From: Catonia carolina
Lineage: Eukaryota; Arthropoda; Insecta; Hemiptera; Achilidae
NCBI GenBank assembly: GCA_035578175.1
Contig: JAQMRL010000008.1
Coordinates: 62,056,541-62,120,540 of the forward strand
Direction of reading: 5' to 3'
DNA: 64,000 bases
Positions 1-11,011 of this stretch are shown one piece after another; the first letter of the stretch is position 1, and each line of letters begins with the position of its first letter. Under the pieces are notes generated by a model that saw only the letters and a program-made list of their open reading frames with translations, was not told the DNA's origin and did not search any database. The position numbers and the translations under genes were made by a program.

Positions 1-805
1 ATTAAAATTAGATTATGTTTATTGAGGTTAGTTAGTTAGTTTGTTTTTTTATTTCTAATGTCTTCTCTTCTTCTTCTTACTATCAAGGATTAGGCATAAG
101 CCTGTTACGAACTCACAAACCATCTTGCACGTCTACAGAAACATGAGACATTCCAACCCGTACATCTCGACTACTGCTATCTTCTTCGAGGTCTTCCCAC
201 CTCCCTTTTTCCAACTGGAACATATTCTGTCACTTTTAGAGGTATTCTCTCCTCTGGCATCCGTTCCAGATTTTGCCGCCATTGATTCCGGTACTCCTTC
301 ACTTTTTCATGCAAGCTAAATACACCCAACTCGGATCTAATTTCTTTGTTACGTATTAGATCCAGCTTCGAGCAGCCCTTCACCCTTCTTAAAAACCTCA
401 TTTCAGCTGCTTGGATCCTACTTTCTTGGCGTTTTGTGGTAACCCATTACTCACTTCCATAAAGAAGGACTGGGGCTGCCATTACCTTGTTGAACTTCAG
501 TACTGTCTCTGTTCTAGCTCTGTTACCCAGTGTCCTGTTAATGGTACCACAAATAGCTTGAAATTTATTTATTTTACTTTCGACATCAAAGTCCCAATCA
601 AAGCTCACATTGCAGCCCAGATAGTTATAGTGAGACACTTGATCTAATACTACATTGTTTAAAACAATCTTCGAACGAGTGGGATACTTCCCTCTGAATG
701 CCATAGGATTTCTAATGTTTTATTACTAATGTTAGGTTATATTGTTAATTATTTGCATTGGCAAGAGAAAGTTCTGTGTGTGTGTTTCGCACCAGATATT
801 TTCTG
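1..805 (+). repeat. Family B repeat, 3' end, split by an insertion
   Basis: The 3' portion of the dispersed repeat called family B here. Bases 1-60 match the part that reads TTGAGGTTAGTT in other copies. The match resumes at 708 and runs to the usual 3' end, GGCAAGAGAAAGTT followed by a GTGTG/CACAC mini-hairpin, near 805. The gap at 61-707 is a separate retrotransposon insertion flanked by a duplicated 10-mer. The copy is cut by the window edge at its 5' side. No coding function is seen. Confidence 0.8.
61..707 (-). mobile_element. 5'-truncated non-LTR retrotransposon, C-terminal RT fragment
   Basis: A minus-strand non-LTR fragment. Its 3' end is on the left, marked by a TCTTC-rich run that is a GAA-type tail on the other strand. 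Two minus-strand frames remain, at 704-447 and 401-177. They carry end-of-RT features: NYLG in the thumb-like region, VLLYGSE, and a C-terminal block with LERMPEERIP and GRPRRR. The frames are not contiguous, so at least one frameshift or stop lies between them. The 10-mer ATTTCTAATG occurs at 51-60 and 708-717 and is the target-site duplication. The endonuclease and most of the polymerase are missing. Family assignment beyond 'APE-type non-LTR' is not certain. Confidence 0.85.
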
Positions 806-1002
806 GTTTAATATTGGGTACTTAATATGTAAGAAAAATTTTTCGTAACAGAATACTTTATTATTACTATTACTATTGTTGATGTTGGTATGTATTGTTA
901 CAGGGGGGTGTTATATTCATTTAATTATCATTTATTAAATTGTTGCTTATTTTTATTCAATAAATTCCTCTGGCCATTGGGTGGATTGTAAGAGAAATAA
1001 TA

Positions 1003-1320
1003 ATTATAGTGGTAAAGTTGCCGTCATGAGTCAGCTGTTTGACAGCTGATGTACGGAGATGAAGATTCCATGGTTCAAAACCTAGTAAAGATAGTTAACT
1101 TTTATACAGATTTGAATAGTAGACAGTGGTTACTGGTGTATTTTGATGATTTGGAGTTCAATTAACCGTACATTTTCAGGAATGGTCAGCTCGAGTGTAC
1201 AAGACTAAACACCTCATTTACACGTCATGTATATTTTCATCTCATTGGGTCTTGGGGTTGCTTATTGTTCTTAATTTAACAGATTGTAGCATACACACAT
1301 TAAGGACAAAAAAAATCTGT
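1003..1320 (+). mobile_element. tRNA-derived SINE, family C copy 1
   Basis: A SINE with a tRNA-like head. An A-box-like TAGTGGTAAAGTTGCC is followed by a B-box-like GGTTCAAAACCTAG, then a body reading CAGTGGTTACTGGTGTA and a 3' part with CTCATTGGGTCTTGGGG. The same order of blocks occurs on the minus strand near 34.7-35.1 kb and on the plus strand near 61.8 kb. The B box is degenerate, so it is unlikely to be transcribed. Confidence 0.75.
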
Positions 1321-1571
1321 TTTATTCATTCTATAGATATGTCTGTAAATTTTTTATCTTCTCCTGACTATATTTTCTACTTTTTCATGATATTTATGAA
1401 TCTGTTCTGATTTTGCTTAATTATATACTTCATTTTCATACTTTGAAGTCCATGAATTTTTTCTGAATATTTTATTATGTTACTAATTCATTTCTCTGAG
1501 AATTTGTGTTAATATTCTGCTGCATAAGGGCTTCCTGTTGAACTACCATTTTATTCTCACAATTTTGAATT

Positions 1572-1920
1572 TTTACTTTCTCTTCCCTTACGTGAATATA
1601 TAGAGAAGAAAAGTATTGTTTTCATATTGATTTTTTTAAAATCAAGTTTTCACCGGATATACATATTTTCAGGCCTCCTGAACTCAGAAAACATGATTTT
1701 AGTGATTTGTCTGTGTGTGTGTGTGCGCGCGCGTGCGTGCGTGTGTGTGTGAACAAATTATTTTAAGAATGGAATATTGTAGGAAGTTGAAACGTGGAAC
1801 TTAAGTTAGGTACCACTGCTGGACTTGGCATGAACATTCTCATAAAAATCGGTCAATCGGAAGTAGTAGTTTATTCGTGTAATTTTACACTTTTTTTGAG
1901 ATTTTTACAAATGTTTTTTA
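1572..1920 (+). repeat. Family B repeat, 5' part with TG/CG microsatellite
   Basis: The 5' end of family B: ACTTTCTCTT, then AGAAAAGTATTG, then TTTTCACCGGAT. It includes the internal alternating purine-pyrimidine tract at about 1708-1752, at the same position where other copies carry it. It stops near 1920. A short 3' end of the same family reappears at 2525-2590, beyond a family A insertion, so the two may be remnants of one copy. Confidence 0.75.
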
Positions 1921-2100
1921 TAAGCTGTTTGCATCAATATAGCAATTTCCCCTGTATTGTTGCCACCAAAGATACACACAGAACTGCCGCAGACACTACA
2001 CTTGTCATTGTCGAATAATGCCACATGGTAGACTGATTCTGGAGAGGTACCACAACCTGGACTGGAGAGAGAAGTCCTCCAGCAGGGTAACGTGGTACTG

Positions 2101-2497
2101 TTTGTTGTTTAGGTCAACAGCCGAAAGGCTGGTTTGAACCTGCAGAGGTTTTACTAAGTAAAACGAGGAGTGAGGTGGTTTACCTTTGCCTTCCTCACTG
2201 AGTGGAAAAGTACGCTTATCAGCATGCCGGGCCCTCTGAAAAGCACATATTTTCCACTCTGCAAATGACACCGTCACTTCATTCGCCACAGGGTCTGGCT
2301 GTATAATGAAATTCATTACTTTCAGAGAAAATAACTCTGATTAGTGTCTTTTACACCTCTAACTCTTCTGTCCTTAAATGATTCAGTCATTTAATTGGCT
2401 GACCATGTGATAAGAAACAGAACTATTTATTTTAGCCCTGCAACGAACAGATTGGGTGTAAATAATTTGACACTCCACCTGTCTGCTCTGGGCAGAA
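2101..2497 (-). repeat. Family A repeat, copy A1
   Basis: A full-length copy, about 400 bp, of the dispersed repeat called family A here. It begins on this strand with a TTGTTGTTTAGGTCA block, which is the 3' end of the family (GACCTAAACAACAACAA on the other strand). It ends with sequence matching the family 5' start (GCAGACAGGTGGAGTG on the minus strand). Internal landmarks are GGGCCCGGCATGCTGA and CAGCCAGACCCTGTGG, read on the minus strand. No open frame is shared between copies. It is probably a SINE or another short non-autonomous element. Confidence 0.8.
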
Positions 2498-2524
2498 TGT
2501 GGTACTACAAGTACATAATGCTGC

Positions 2525-2590
2525 GCATTATGTTTATTATTTGCATTGGCAAGAGAAAGTTGTGTGAGTGTTTCACACTAAATTTTTCTT
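2525..2590 (+). repeat. Family B repeat, terminal 3' fragment
   Basis: Contains TTGCATTGGCAAGAGAAAG followed by TGTGTGAGTGTTTCACAC and a T-run, the characteristic 3' terminus of family B. It directly follows family A copy A1. Confidence 0.7.
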
Positions 2591-2599
2591 TTAGCTTTC

Positions 2600-3400
2600 T
2601 AAAAAAAACCATTAAATGGTATTTTTATTAGACCAAAAAATTGGTGTCGTAAATTTTTTGTCTAAATCAGTCATCATGTGTAGTAGCATGGTAAATACTG
2701 GTTTCTTTTTTTAGTTGGGTGATTTGCTGATGATGATATGTAATGTATTGGATTTTTACCATTTATTTAACTTCTGTGTTCTACAATAAAATTAAATAAA
2801 TATAACCCCTCCCACCCTAATACATGGCTGGTGAGAGGAAGTATCACCATACGGTTTTTCATGCTGTAGTATAACTATTGGTATTCGAAGCTATAGTTTC
2901 AGTCGTATTGAAAAAAATGTTCCTCATTCATATATTTGACTTTTTTAGGCTTAAACACACTTGACTTATTTTATGAAGTGTAATTTATATAGGGTGATAT
3001 AAATCATGGTGTTTTCACATTGATAAGTACTTTTACGTTTATTGACTTCATAAGTCAATTATTTAACTTTTTTATTAGCGTCTTTGTTGATCATTTTCAT
3101 TTAGTGTCTGGCAGTTAAGATAAACTTAATTGTTAATTGATAAGCTGGATTAATTGCATTTAATAAAGTTAGAAAATAATTCTACAACCAACTTCATTGT
3201 AGCACAGCTGTCAATGGGGATATTTTTGAACATTTAATTTAACTTTTTGTGTAATTTCCAATGTTTTTCATTATTTAGTTAATAATAATCAATGATCATT
3301 TAACAAAAGAATATAATAAAAATAAAACAAAAAAAAATAAAAAAATTTTTTTATAGTGTGTGGGATTCGAGCTCACGGACTCTCAAACGGTATTATCAAT
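2600..3400. other. AT-rich spacer, nothing recognised
   Basis: Low-complexity AT-rich DNA without a convincing coding frame. A tRNA-like B-box motif (GGGATTCGAGCTCACG) at about 3361-3376 could be a SINE remnant read on the minus strand. I see no splice-site-bounded exon here. Confidence 0.4.
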
Positions 3401-4308
3401 AGTAAAAATCTGGTGTGAAACACTCACACAACTTCCTCTTGCCAATGCAAATAATTAACAATAAACTTAACAATTGTAATAAAACATTAGAAGTAAACAA
3501 AAAACTAACTTCAAAAAACATAACCTTAGTTTAATCATGAGTGAGACGCAAAATGAAAATCGACCTCAGTTTGACTTAAAAATACGGAAAATCACTCTTT
3601 CACGGTAAACTAGGCTCCGTAGAGAAGAATGCTTTATATAAAAGTTGTAGATCTTTTAATTTCCTATAAATTTGATCATATACACTTTTGTCGTAAAATG
3701 CATACTAAGGCCGAAATTTTAAAAAATCGATTTTTCACACGTTTTCGTGAGAAAAAACAGAAAATCGCTAATTACCGCTAAACTAAGCGTTATACAAATA
3801 AATGTTTGAAATAAAACGTGTAGGATTTTAAATTCTCTACAACTTTTATTACATACTTTTTTGCGCTAAAATGCATATTAAAGTCGCAATCTTAAAGCAA
3901 AACTTTTTTTACACAAAAACTGCCTTACCAAGAATTTCAGGAAACATGGCGCCTACCCTATCTTGTAGAGAATAAAAAATTGAGTAAATGAGGCGATTTT
4001 TAAAAAAATCGTAGGATCAGTTTTTGAGAAAATTAAAAAAAGTGAAAAATTACACGAATAAACTACTACTTCCGGTTGACCGATATTGTTGAAAATGTTC
4101 GTGTCGGGTCCGGTAGTGGTATGTAACTTAAGTTTCAAGTTCGTATGATGTTCCGTTCTTGAGATATTGTGTCCACACACAGACCAATCGCTAAAAACAT
4201 GTTTTTTGGGCTCAGGGGGTCTGAAAACGTGTAGATCCGGTGAAAACTCCATTTCGAAAAATCGACATGAAAACAATACTTTCCTTCCTATAGGCAAGAG
4301 AAAGTAAA
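3401..4308 (-). repeat. Family B repeat, full length, inverted partner
   Basis: A near full-length copy of family B on the minus strand, from its 3' terminus (AAAAATCTGGTGTGAAACAC on the plus strand) to its 5' terminus (TAGGCAAGAGAAAGT). It holds both internal ~150-bp subrepeats, each beginning near GATT..CGGCCTTA and ending near AGTTTAGCG. Its TG tract is very short (TCTGTGTGTGG on the minus strand), unlike the expanded tract in its partner at 4459-5412. A frame of about 114 codons exists here, but it is just the repeat read through and is not conserved as protein. Confidence 0.85.
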
Positions 4309-4458
4309 AATCAGCTACACACGCATGGCTACTGTTCAGATAACAATTGATGCAAAATTTTCTTTTGTAATTACAGCACTGTATGAAAATTGAATAATAT
4401 TTTGTCTTAATTTACTAATAAATTCAATTATTAGGTATTAAAATCTTTTAAATACTCA

Positions 4459-5412
4459 TTTTTACTTTCTCTTGTCTATATGAATATATAGGAAGGAAAG
4501 TATTGTTTTCATGTCGATTTTTCGAAATCGAGTTTTCACCGGATCTACACGTTTTCAGACCCCCTGAACCCAAAAAACATGTTTTTAGCGATTGGTCTGT
4601 GTGTGTGTGTGCGTGCGTGCGTGCGCGCGCGCGCGCGCGTGTGTGTGTGTGTGTACAAAATATCTCAAGAACGGAACATCATACAAACTTGAAACTTAAG
4701 TTACATACCACTACCGGACCAGACACGAAAGTTTTCATCAAAATCGGTCAACTGGAAGTAGTAGTTTATTCGTATAATTTTTCACTTTTTTGCGATTTTC
4801 TCAAAAACTGGTCCTACAATTTTTTTAAAAATCGCCTCATTTACTCAATTTTTTATTCTCTACAAGATAGGGTAGGCGCCATGTTTGCTGAAATTCTGGG
4901 TGAGGCTGTTTTTGCGTAAAAACATTTTCTTTTTAAGATTGCGGCTTTGATATGCATTTTAGCGCAAAATGTTATATAATAAAAGTTGTAGAGAATGTAA
5001 AATTCTACACCTTTTATTTCGAACATTTTTTTGTATAACGCTTAGTTTAGCGGTAATTAGCGATTTTCTTTTTTTTTCTCATAAAAACGTGTGAAAAATC
5101 GATTTTTTTAAAGATTTCGGCCTTAGAATGCATTTTACGACAAAAGTGTGTATAATAAAATTTGTAGAAAATTAAAAGATCTACAACTTTTATTGAAAGC
5201 TTTTTTTTGTACAGTGCCTAGTTTAGCGTGAAGGAGCGATTTTCCGTATTTTTAAGCCAAACTGAGGTCGATTTTAATTTTGCGTATTTCACTAATGTTT
5301 TTTGAGGTTAGTTTTTTGTTTATTTCTAATATTTTATTACTAATGTTCGGTTTATTGTTAATTATTTGCATTGGCAAGAGAAAGTTGTGTGAGTGTTTCA
5401 CACCAGATTTTT
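4459..5412 (+). repeat. Family B repeat, full length with expanded microsatellite
   Basis: The most complete plus-strand copy. It runs from TTTTTACTTTCTCTTG to CACACCAGATTTTTT. Short inverted termini can be seen: ACTTTCTCTTG at the left against CAAGAGAAAGT near the right. The alternating TG/CG tract at about 4597-4654 is expanded. Two tandem internal subrepeats start near 4936 and 5111. The copy is arranged head-to-head with the minus copy at 3401-4308, with a 150-bp spacer. The element is non-coding; it could be a non-autonomous DNA transposon, but no target-site duplication was established. Confidence 0.85.
4597..4654. repeat. (TG/CG)n microsatellite inside family B
   Basis: Alternating purine-pyrimidine run of about 58 bp: TG repeats, then GC, then TG. 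It occupies the same internal site as shorter tracts at about 1708-1752 and 9222-9257. The sequence has Z-DNA-forming potential. Confidence 0.9.
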
Positions 5413-5459
5413 TTAGTCTGTTTCCTAATGACTGGAGTAAGAAAAGTAAGATTACACCC

Positions 5460-7075
5460 TTATAATGAGATAAATGTCGGTAGTACATTGTCAAAGTTGA
5501 TTTCCTTATATGTCTAATTTGCTGGGAAGCATAATATGTATATTATATATATTGCTGCTGACTGGGGCCGACGACACATAGTGAAACCTTGCTTGTGAGT
5601 TTGGTGGCCCTGAAAAGGAGCTGTTGTTGATGGTCGGAAGCGACGAGCCGGCTTGTTGAAAGCAGAGCCTGAAGAGTGATGGACGGCTACCGGGTTCAGG
5701 CCTAGCCTTCCCTCAGTGGCAGTTGGGTATAAATATAACCAACTACGGTGGCATGCGGGCCGCACATGCGCAGTAAGTAGCTCCCCCACCACAGCGTCAA
5801 CTAAAGATAACAGGCTGCCTCTAAAGTAGTACTCACTACTCATTGTGTTCTGTTCATGCGGTTATCGTTTTGACATGTCTGTCGCTGTCGAAATTAGTTG
5901 CGCGCATACAAAATACGGGGGAAAATGTCTGCGATTCATTTTGGGGTTATAGGCAATAAGTTTTTTTCTAAATGATGTACCTATCATAAGTTTTGACAGG
6001 CCCGAAAGAGAGGTACGTCATACCCTCATTCTGTTATATTTACTATACAGTTCTTTTTGTTAAAATTTCATACAACTGATATTGTGTGTGTGTAGTTGAT
6101 TTCTAAAAATTGACGAATGTTTGGTATAAAGTTCACAACTATTAAAAATGATTCAGCTTCTTGGAATACTAACAGGAAGGAGACACCAGACACGATGATC
6201 TATCTCTGACTTCCCTTCAAAAAGTGATTTTTTTAAGCTCATTTATTATTTCTATTTCTGCCCTACGTATATCAAATTACAGATAAAATTTTATATTTTA
6301 TAACAAAATAATAAAACGCGTATTATGTCGTCCTGGAAAAAAAGTTTCATTAGCCTACGTGATACACAAAAAATACGATGAGATTTAAACGTCTAATTTT
6401 GTACGAGCGTATCTTATCTAAATATCAGAGTATAATAATAACATTTATAGTGTAATAAAATAAGATTCATTAGGAAGCGAAAGTAATTTTTTCAGAATGT
6501 TTTGATGAAACATGAGCTTGTTAGAGTGTAGTGAACGAAACTGGCCGACAGCGTGCCCTACCGTACCGCGTATTGTCACTATTGTGCTTGAACACCGTGC
6601 ACTGACTGAAATGAGTTTGAGGGGAACGGCGGACGCAACACATTCTCTCTCTGTCTCGCTACCCTCCCTACATGCCGCCGTAAATGGCGAACAGTATACC
6701 CACTGCAGTGTGACAGTGGTGGCCCCCAGAGCCCCGCAGTGTCGGGTCGGCGTAGGCCATCTGCCGATAGCGCGGCCAAGGCGATTCTCTCCGGGTCGGT
6801 GAAGGCTGACCAGTGTGGGAATATGTGTCCACCACCGGTAGCGTAGACCAGGGATGGTCCATCTGGTCTCGGCTGGGCTCTTCTTTCTTCTTCTCCATTT
6901 GGCATTTGGTAGGTGAATGCAACTTGCGGTTCAATGCGGCTGCTTAAATACCCCTCCAACAATTCCACTTCATAGTGAAGGGGAGGCACAGCTGGCTGCG
7001 CTTCCCGCGGCAGGCAGGTTCTCGGATTATCTGTAGGCACTGGTAATGGTGGGGGGCATCAGCGACAATACATAT
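5460..7075. other. Unassigned GC-richer region with a plus-strand TATA-like motif
   Basis: Bases around 5550-5900 and 6500-7075 are clearly GC-richer than the surroundings. A TATA-like GGGTATAAATATAACC lies near 5727 on the plus strand, with no recognised gene downstream. A minus-strand frame at 7040-6579 (153 codons) is rich in Pro and Arg and matches nothing I recognise. It sits directly downstream, in the minus direction, of the LTR-like segment at 7076-7878, so it might be leader or gag-like sequence of that element. I see no splice-site evidence for a host exon. Confidence 0.35.
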
Positions 7076-7878
7076 TGTGACACTTATTGCTAAGGTCCGT
7101 GTCGGGATCTAGGTAATTAAATAATTAATACACTGAAGTTTACGATTACAAATATTTATTACACTAAAAGGTTCGCAAAACAAATAATAAACTAATTAAA
7201 ATGACTTATTACAATAAATAACTTAATAATTTACTTCAAATAAATAATAAACAATAAATAATTTACTTAGCCTACTTACAATCACCTTTATAATACACAA
7301 ACATACAAAACATAGAAATTGAATTCACAGAAATTACACATTAACTTTACAATACATTCACAAAAAGATTTTACACAATACACACACAACAAAGGCAGTA
7401 TAATAGTCATCAACAAACACAATGCTCGGAATAGTTAACCTGTTTAACAACCTGATAATCGCTCGTCGAAGATCAAACGGATACTACTGACTGGACCGCG
7501 CTCAGGGTCTCTTTATATACCTTTTTACAAAGATTTTTCGAGAAGAGAATAGAACAACATGCAAAAATAAAGTACAAAGAAAATAACTCTTTATTAATGA
7601 GTGCTAGAAAAATCCGTTGTAAACAGGTCAACAATAGGTCTTTTGTAAATAGAAAACGTAAACAACCTGCCCCCCTCATAATAGCTGTACACGATACCCG
7701 ACCTTTTACGATAGTTATTACAACCCTTATGAATAGACATACCTTTATGGTTAAAACTGCCATTTATTGTTGTTATTGTGTGTTGTTATTCTTGTTTCAC
7801 ACTCTATTGTCCTCTTTACTATTTTTATGAATGAAATTCTGGAACCTTCCTGAACCGTCTTTTTTCGATATCGTTACA
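7076..7878 (-). mobile_element. Candidate LTR with TATA box, initiator and poly(A) signal
   Basis: Read on the minus strand, this segment begins TGTAACGATATC and ends AAGTGTCACA, so it has TGT...ACA ends. The parts come in the order expected of a retrotransposon LTR. A TATA box (GGTATATAAAGAG) lies near 7535-7523. About 25 nt later comes an initiator-like TCAGTAG near 7495. An AATAAA lies in GTGTAATAAATATTTG about 330 nt further on, near 7160, and a short U5-like stretch follows. No second LTR, no clear 5-bp target duplication and no standard tRNA primer site were found. It could instead be a solo LTR or an unrelated promoter region. Confidence 0.5.
7500..7536 (-). promoter_or_regulatory. Minus-strand TATA box plus initiator
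   Basis: GGTATATAAAGAGACC is followed about 25 nt later by GTCCAGTCAGTAG, a good match to an arthropod TCAGT initiator. This is a textbook insect core promoter spacing and would drive transcription leftward. The context suggests it belongs to the LTR-like segment. Confidence 0.55.
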
Positions 7879-8290
7879 ATGTATGTATAGTGTGAGCTTG
7901 TAAGTACATGTATATATAGTGTGACCTTGTTATTAATAGTCAATGGGAAAAAGTATCAGTACTTGCAGTTCAAAAACAAACATAACGTGAAAGGAAGTTG
8001 AGAAGTTGATGTATATAACTATAAAATACCAGTGGGACAATATATCCTTGGGTCCCCCTACAGACCCCCTTACAAAATATTTATAAAAATTCTTTTGCAC
8101 ACTATTACTCATAGATTATATAATAGGAAAACGCAAATAAAAGCTACGCAACATAGTTCAATCAATACTGAAGAAAATTGGAGAGAAACAACCGGCAATG
8201 AGGGGTTGAGCAGTAGATTTCTTTGAAGTGCTACAATCTGGTAAAAAATTTTTGAAAACATAAACCAGAGTAGCAGTAGAAAAGAGGTTA
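7879..8290. other. Unassigned AT-rich spacer
   Basis: Contains two related phrases (TATAGTGTGAGCTTG and TATAGTGTGACCTTG) about 40 bp apart near 7890-7930. Nothing else is recognised. Confidence 0.35.
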
Positions 8291-8299
8291 TAGTATCAC

Positions 8300-9098
8300 T
8301 GGGACTTAATTTCAAGCTCCCTGAACCCAAAAAACATGTTTTTAGTGATTGGTGTAAGTGAACAAAACATCTTAAGAATGTAATAGAGTATAAAGTTGAA
8401 ACTTGAACTTAAAAGTAGTTACCACAATGAAACCAGACTAACATTTCCTTCAAAATTGGTCCACCGGAAGATGTTTCACTTGTTTTTTTCACTTGTTTTT
8501 TGTACATGGTTTATTTGTGTGATATTTTACTTTTTTGCAATTTTCCCATAAACAGTTCCTACAATTTTTTTTTAAATCACCTCATTTACTACATTTTGTG
8601 CTCTACAAGATAGGGTAAGCGCCATGTCTGCTGAAATTCTTCAGGGGCATGTGCTCTGATAGGAAAAACAGTTTTTCTAAGACTGTGGCCTTATTATGCA
8701 TTTTAGGGGAAAAGTGTACAAAATCAAAGTTTTTCTACAACGCTTAGTTTAGCATCAATTAATTTTTTTTTCATCTAAATCAGTAAAAAATTAATTTTTT
8801 AAGATTGTGGCTGTAGTATGTTTATGTCAAAAGTGTATGTAATCAAAGTTATAGAAAATTAAAAACCTACAACTTTTATTTATAGCATTTTTCTCTGCAG
8901 AGCTTAGTTTAGCGTCAGTTAGTGTTTCCCCTTGATTTTAAGTTGAACAGAGGATAATTTTCCTTTAGCAGCATTCATTTTTGATTAAAATTAGTTTTTG
9001 TTTTTTGTACTATATTGTTTACTAATGATTAAAGATAAGTTATATTGATCATTATCTACATTGGCAAGAGACAGTTCATGTGATTGTTTCACAACAGA
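8300..9098 (+). repeat. Family B repeat, divergent copy lacking its 5' end
   Basis: Starts inside the family at CCCTGAACCCAAAAAAC and runs to the normal 3' end (GGCAAGAGACAGTT, then TTTCACAACAGATTTTT). It is more diverged than the copies at 3.4-5.4 kb. The next copy starts immediately after it, so the two are in direct tandem order. Confidence 0.8.
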
Positions 9099-9100
9099 TT

Positions 9101-9610
9101 TTTACTTTTGCTTGCCTATATGAATAAAAAGGAAGGAAAGTATTGTTTTCATGTCGAATTTTCATTGGATCTACATGTTTTCAGACCCCCTGAACCCAAA
9201 AAACTTGTTTTTAGCGATTGGTCTGTGTGTGTGCGCGCGCGCGTGCGTGTGTGTGTGAAAAGAATATCTCAAGAACAGAACATCTTACGAACTTGAAACT
9301 TAAGTTAGATATTAGTAGAGGACCCGACACGAACATTTTCATCAAAATCGGTCAACCAGAAGTAGTAGTTTATTCGTGTCATTTTTCACTTTTTTGCGAG
9401 TTTCTCAAAAACGGCTCCTACAATTTTTTTTAAAAATTGCCTTATTTACTAAATTTTCTATGCTCTACATGATAGGGTAGGTGCCATATCTGTTGTAATT
9501 CTTGGGGAGGTTGTTTTCTTGTAAAAAAATTGTTTTTTTTAAGATTGTGACTCTAATATGCATTTTTTTGCAAAAATGTATTCAATTAAAATATAGAGAA
9601 TTTAGAATTG
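9101..9610 (+). repeat. Family B repeat, 5' half, in tandem with the previous copy
   Basis: Begins TTTTACTTTTGCTTGCCTAT, carries a TG/CG tract at about 9222-9257, and fades out near 9610 within the first internal subrepeat. Confidence 0.8.
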
Positions 9611-11011
9611 TAGTAAAAAGCACCAATTTTGTAGTGGAAAAACGAAGCCTCCACCATTTTGTAGTATAAAATGAGGACACAACACGGCGCCTCTACCATA
9701 TTATGTAAGAAATACATTGGCAGCTGCAAAGTTCAGTAGCGTAGACAGCGTTTTCCCTTCACCGAAATTCGGAGTGGACGAACACCATTGTAGTTGCCAC
9801 CGGGCAACCCCAAGGGCGGTCCACATCAAAACCATAAGACGAAGAGAAAAAAAGGCAGTCCAAACTACAAAACATTGAAACATTGATTTTCGGGGGCTCC
9901 ACCATCCAATTTTAGAAACCAACCAGGAACTGAATTGGATTCAGGGATTAATTGGCAACCCAGCGATGTGAATAACGTAGCTCAATTGATGGTAAAAACT
10001 CGCTTTTAGTACTGCGAAGGTTTGGTTAAAGAACCACACAGGTCTAGACGCAATGACATTTGACACAGAAAAAAATAATGCAAAAAATTAATGAGTAGCT
10101 AAATTAATTTATTAATGAATAACTAAAAACTAAATAAAGTAAATAAAATTATGATTTTTAAGTAAAACGGTTAATTCATTTAAAATTTGAAAAAAATAAT
10201 TAGTTAAATAACAATACAGTTTAAAATAAAATAAAAATTGGAATAAATTAATTTTAACAAAACTTGATTTAACAATAGAAAATACTTAATATGAATGTAA
10301 TAAATTAATAGGAATATTTAAGAAAAACTATTTTTAAAGTCCTTGGACTGAAACGGGGAAAACAAATCTCTTGGGAAGAGTTTAATAAATGATTTAAGGT
10401 GAAGAAAAATAAATATAGTAATGTATTTATTTGTCGGGGAAAAAAACTAAATAAAATTAAGACATTAAAAAAATGAATTGTGAGATGAAATTTAGTAAAA
10501 GAATTACTTAGAAAAATTTAAGTAACTCAGTGGTCGTTGAACAAGAGTTTAAAAGAAAATTTTGTCATATTTAAGATTTAAAAATTTAAAAAGAAGAAAA
10601 ATATACTGAATTTAATAAAGTTTTTTTTTTTCTTAAAATTAATTAAACATTTTAAAGAGATTTATTTAGTCTATAAATAGGATATTTAAAACACCATAAT
10701 AATATTAAGAAACATTATGAATTTAAATTTAAAAAAAAATAGATTTAAAAAAAAATTGTTTAAGTTAAAACCTGAAAAATTATTAAACATGGTACTTAAA
10801 TTTAAATTTAGGTAATATTCCCATATTGGGAAAGAAAAATAATTTACCTGTAAAATTTGATGTTATCGGTTCGACATCCTGTCCAAGACAAAGCGTAAAA
10901 ACTCAACGCACACAAACGTAAAAAAAGGTCATTCCCCTAACGTTCACGAATAGAAGCGTTCGAGGCGGCGAAAAATGCCGATACATCGGAAATACCAAGA
11001 ATTTAAAGGAG
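9611..11011. other. Unassigned sequence, left part of an AT-rich block
   Basis: Bases 9640-10060 are of mixed composition. From 10060 the DNA is strongly A-rich on the plus strand, with very few C residues. I find no coding frame or splice structure of note. It appears to be the left part of the block whose right part resumes after 17588. Confidence 0.35.

Noticed and set aside
4503..4919. 138-codon open frame (and similar frames at 4297-3953, 9084-9433) as a protein gene.
   Set aside because: They lie inside family B, include the microsatellite read through, and change frame between copies without conserving a protein.
3401..5412. Family B as a Helitron, because of the small hairpin near its 3' end.
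   Set aside because: No CTRR 3' terminus or 5' TC at the borders could be recognised, and the short inverted ends argue against it; class left open.
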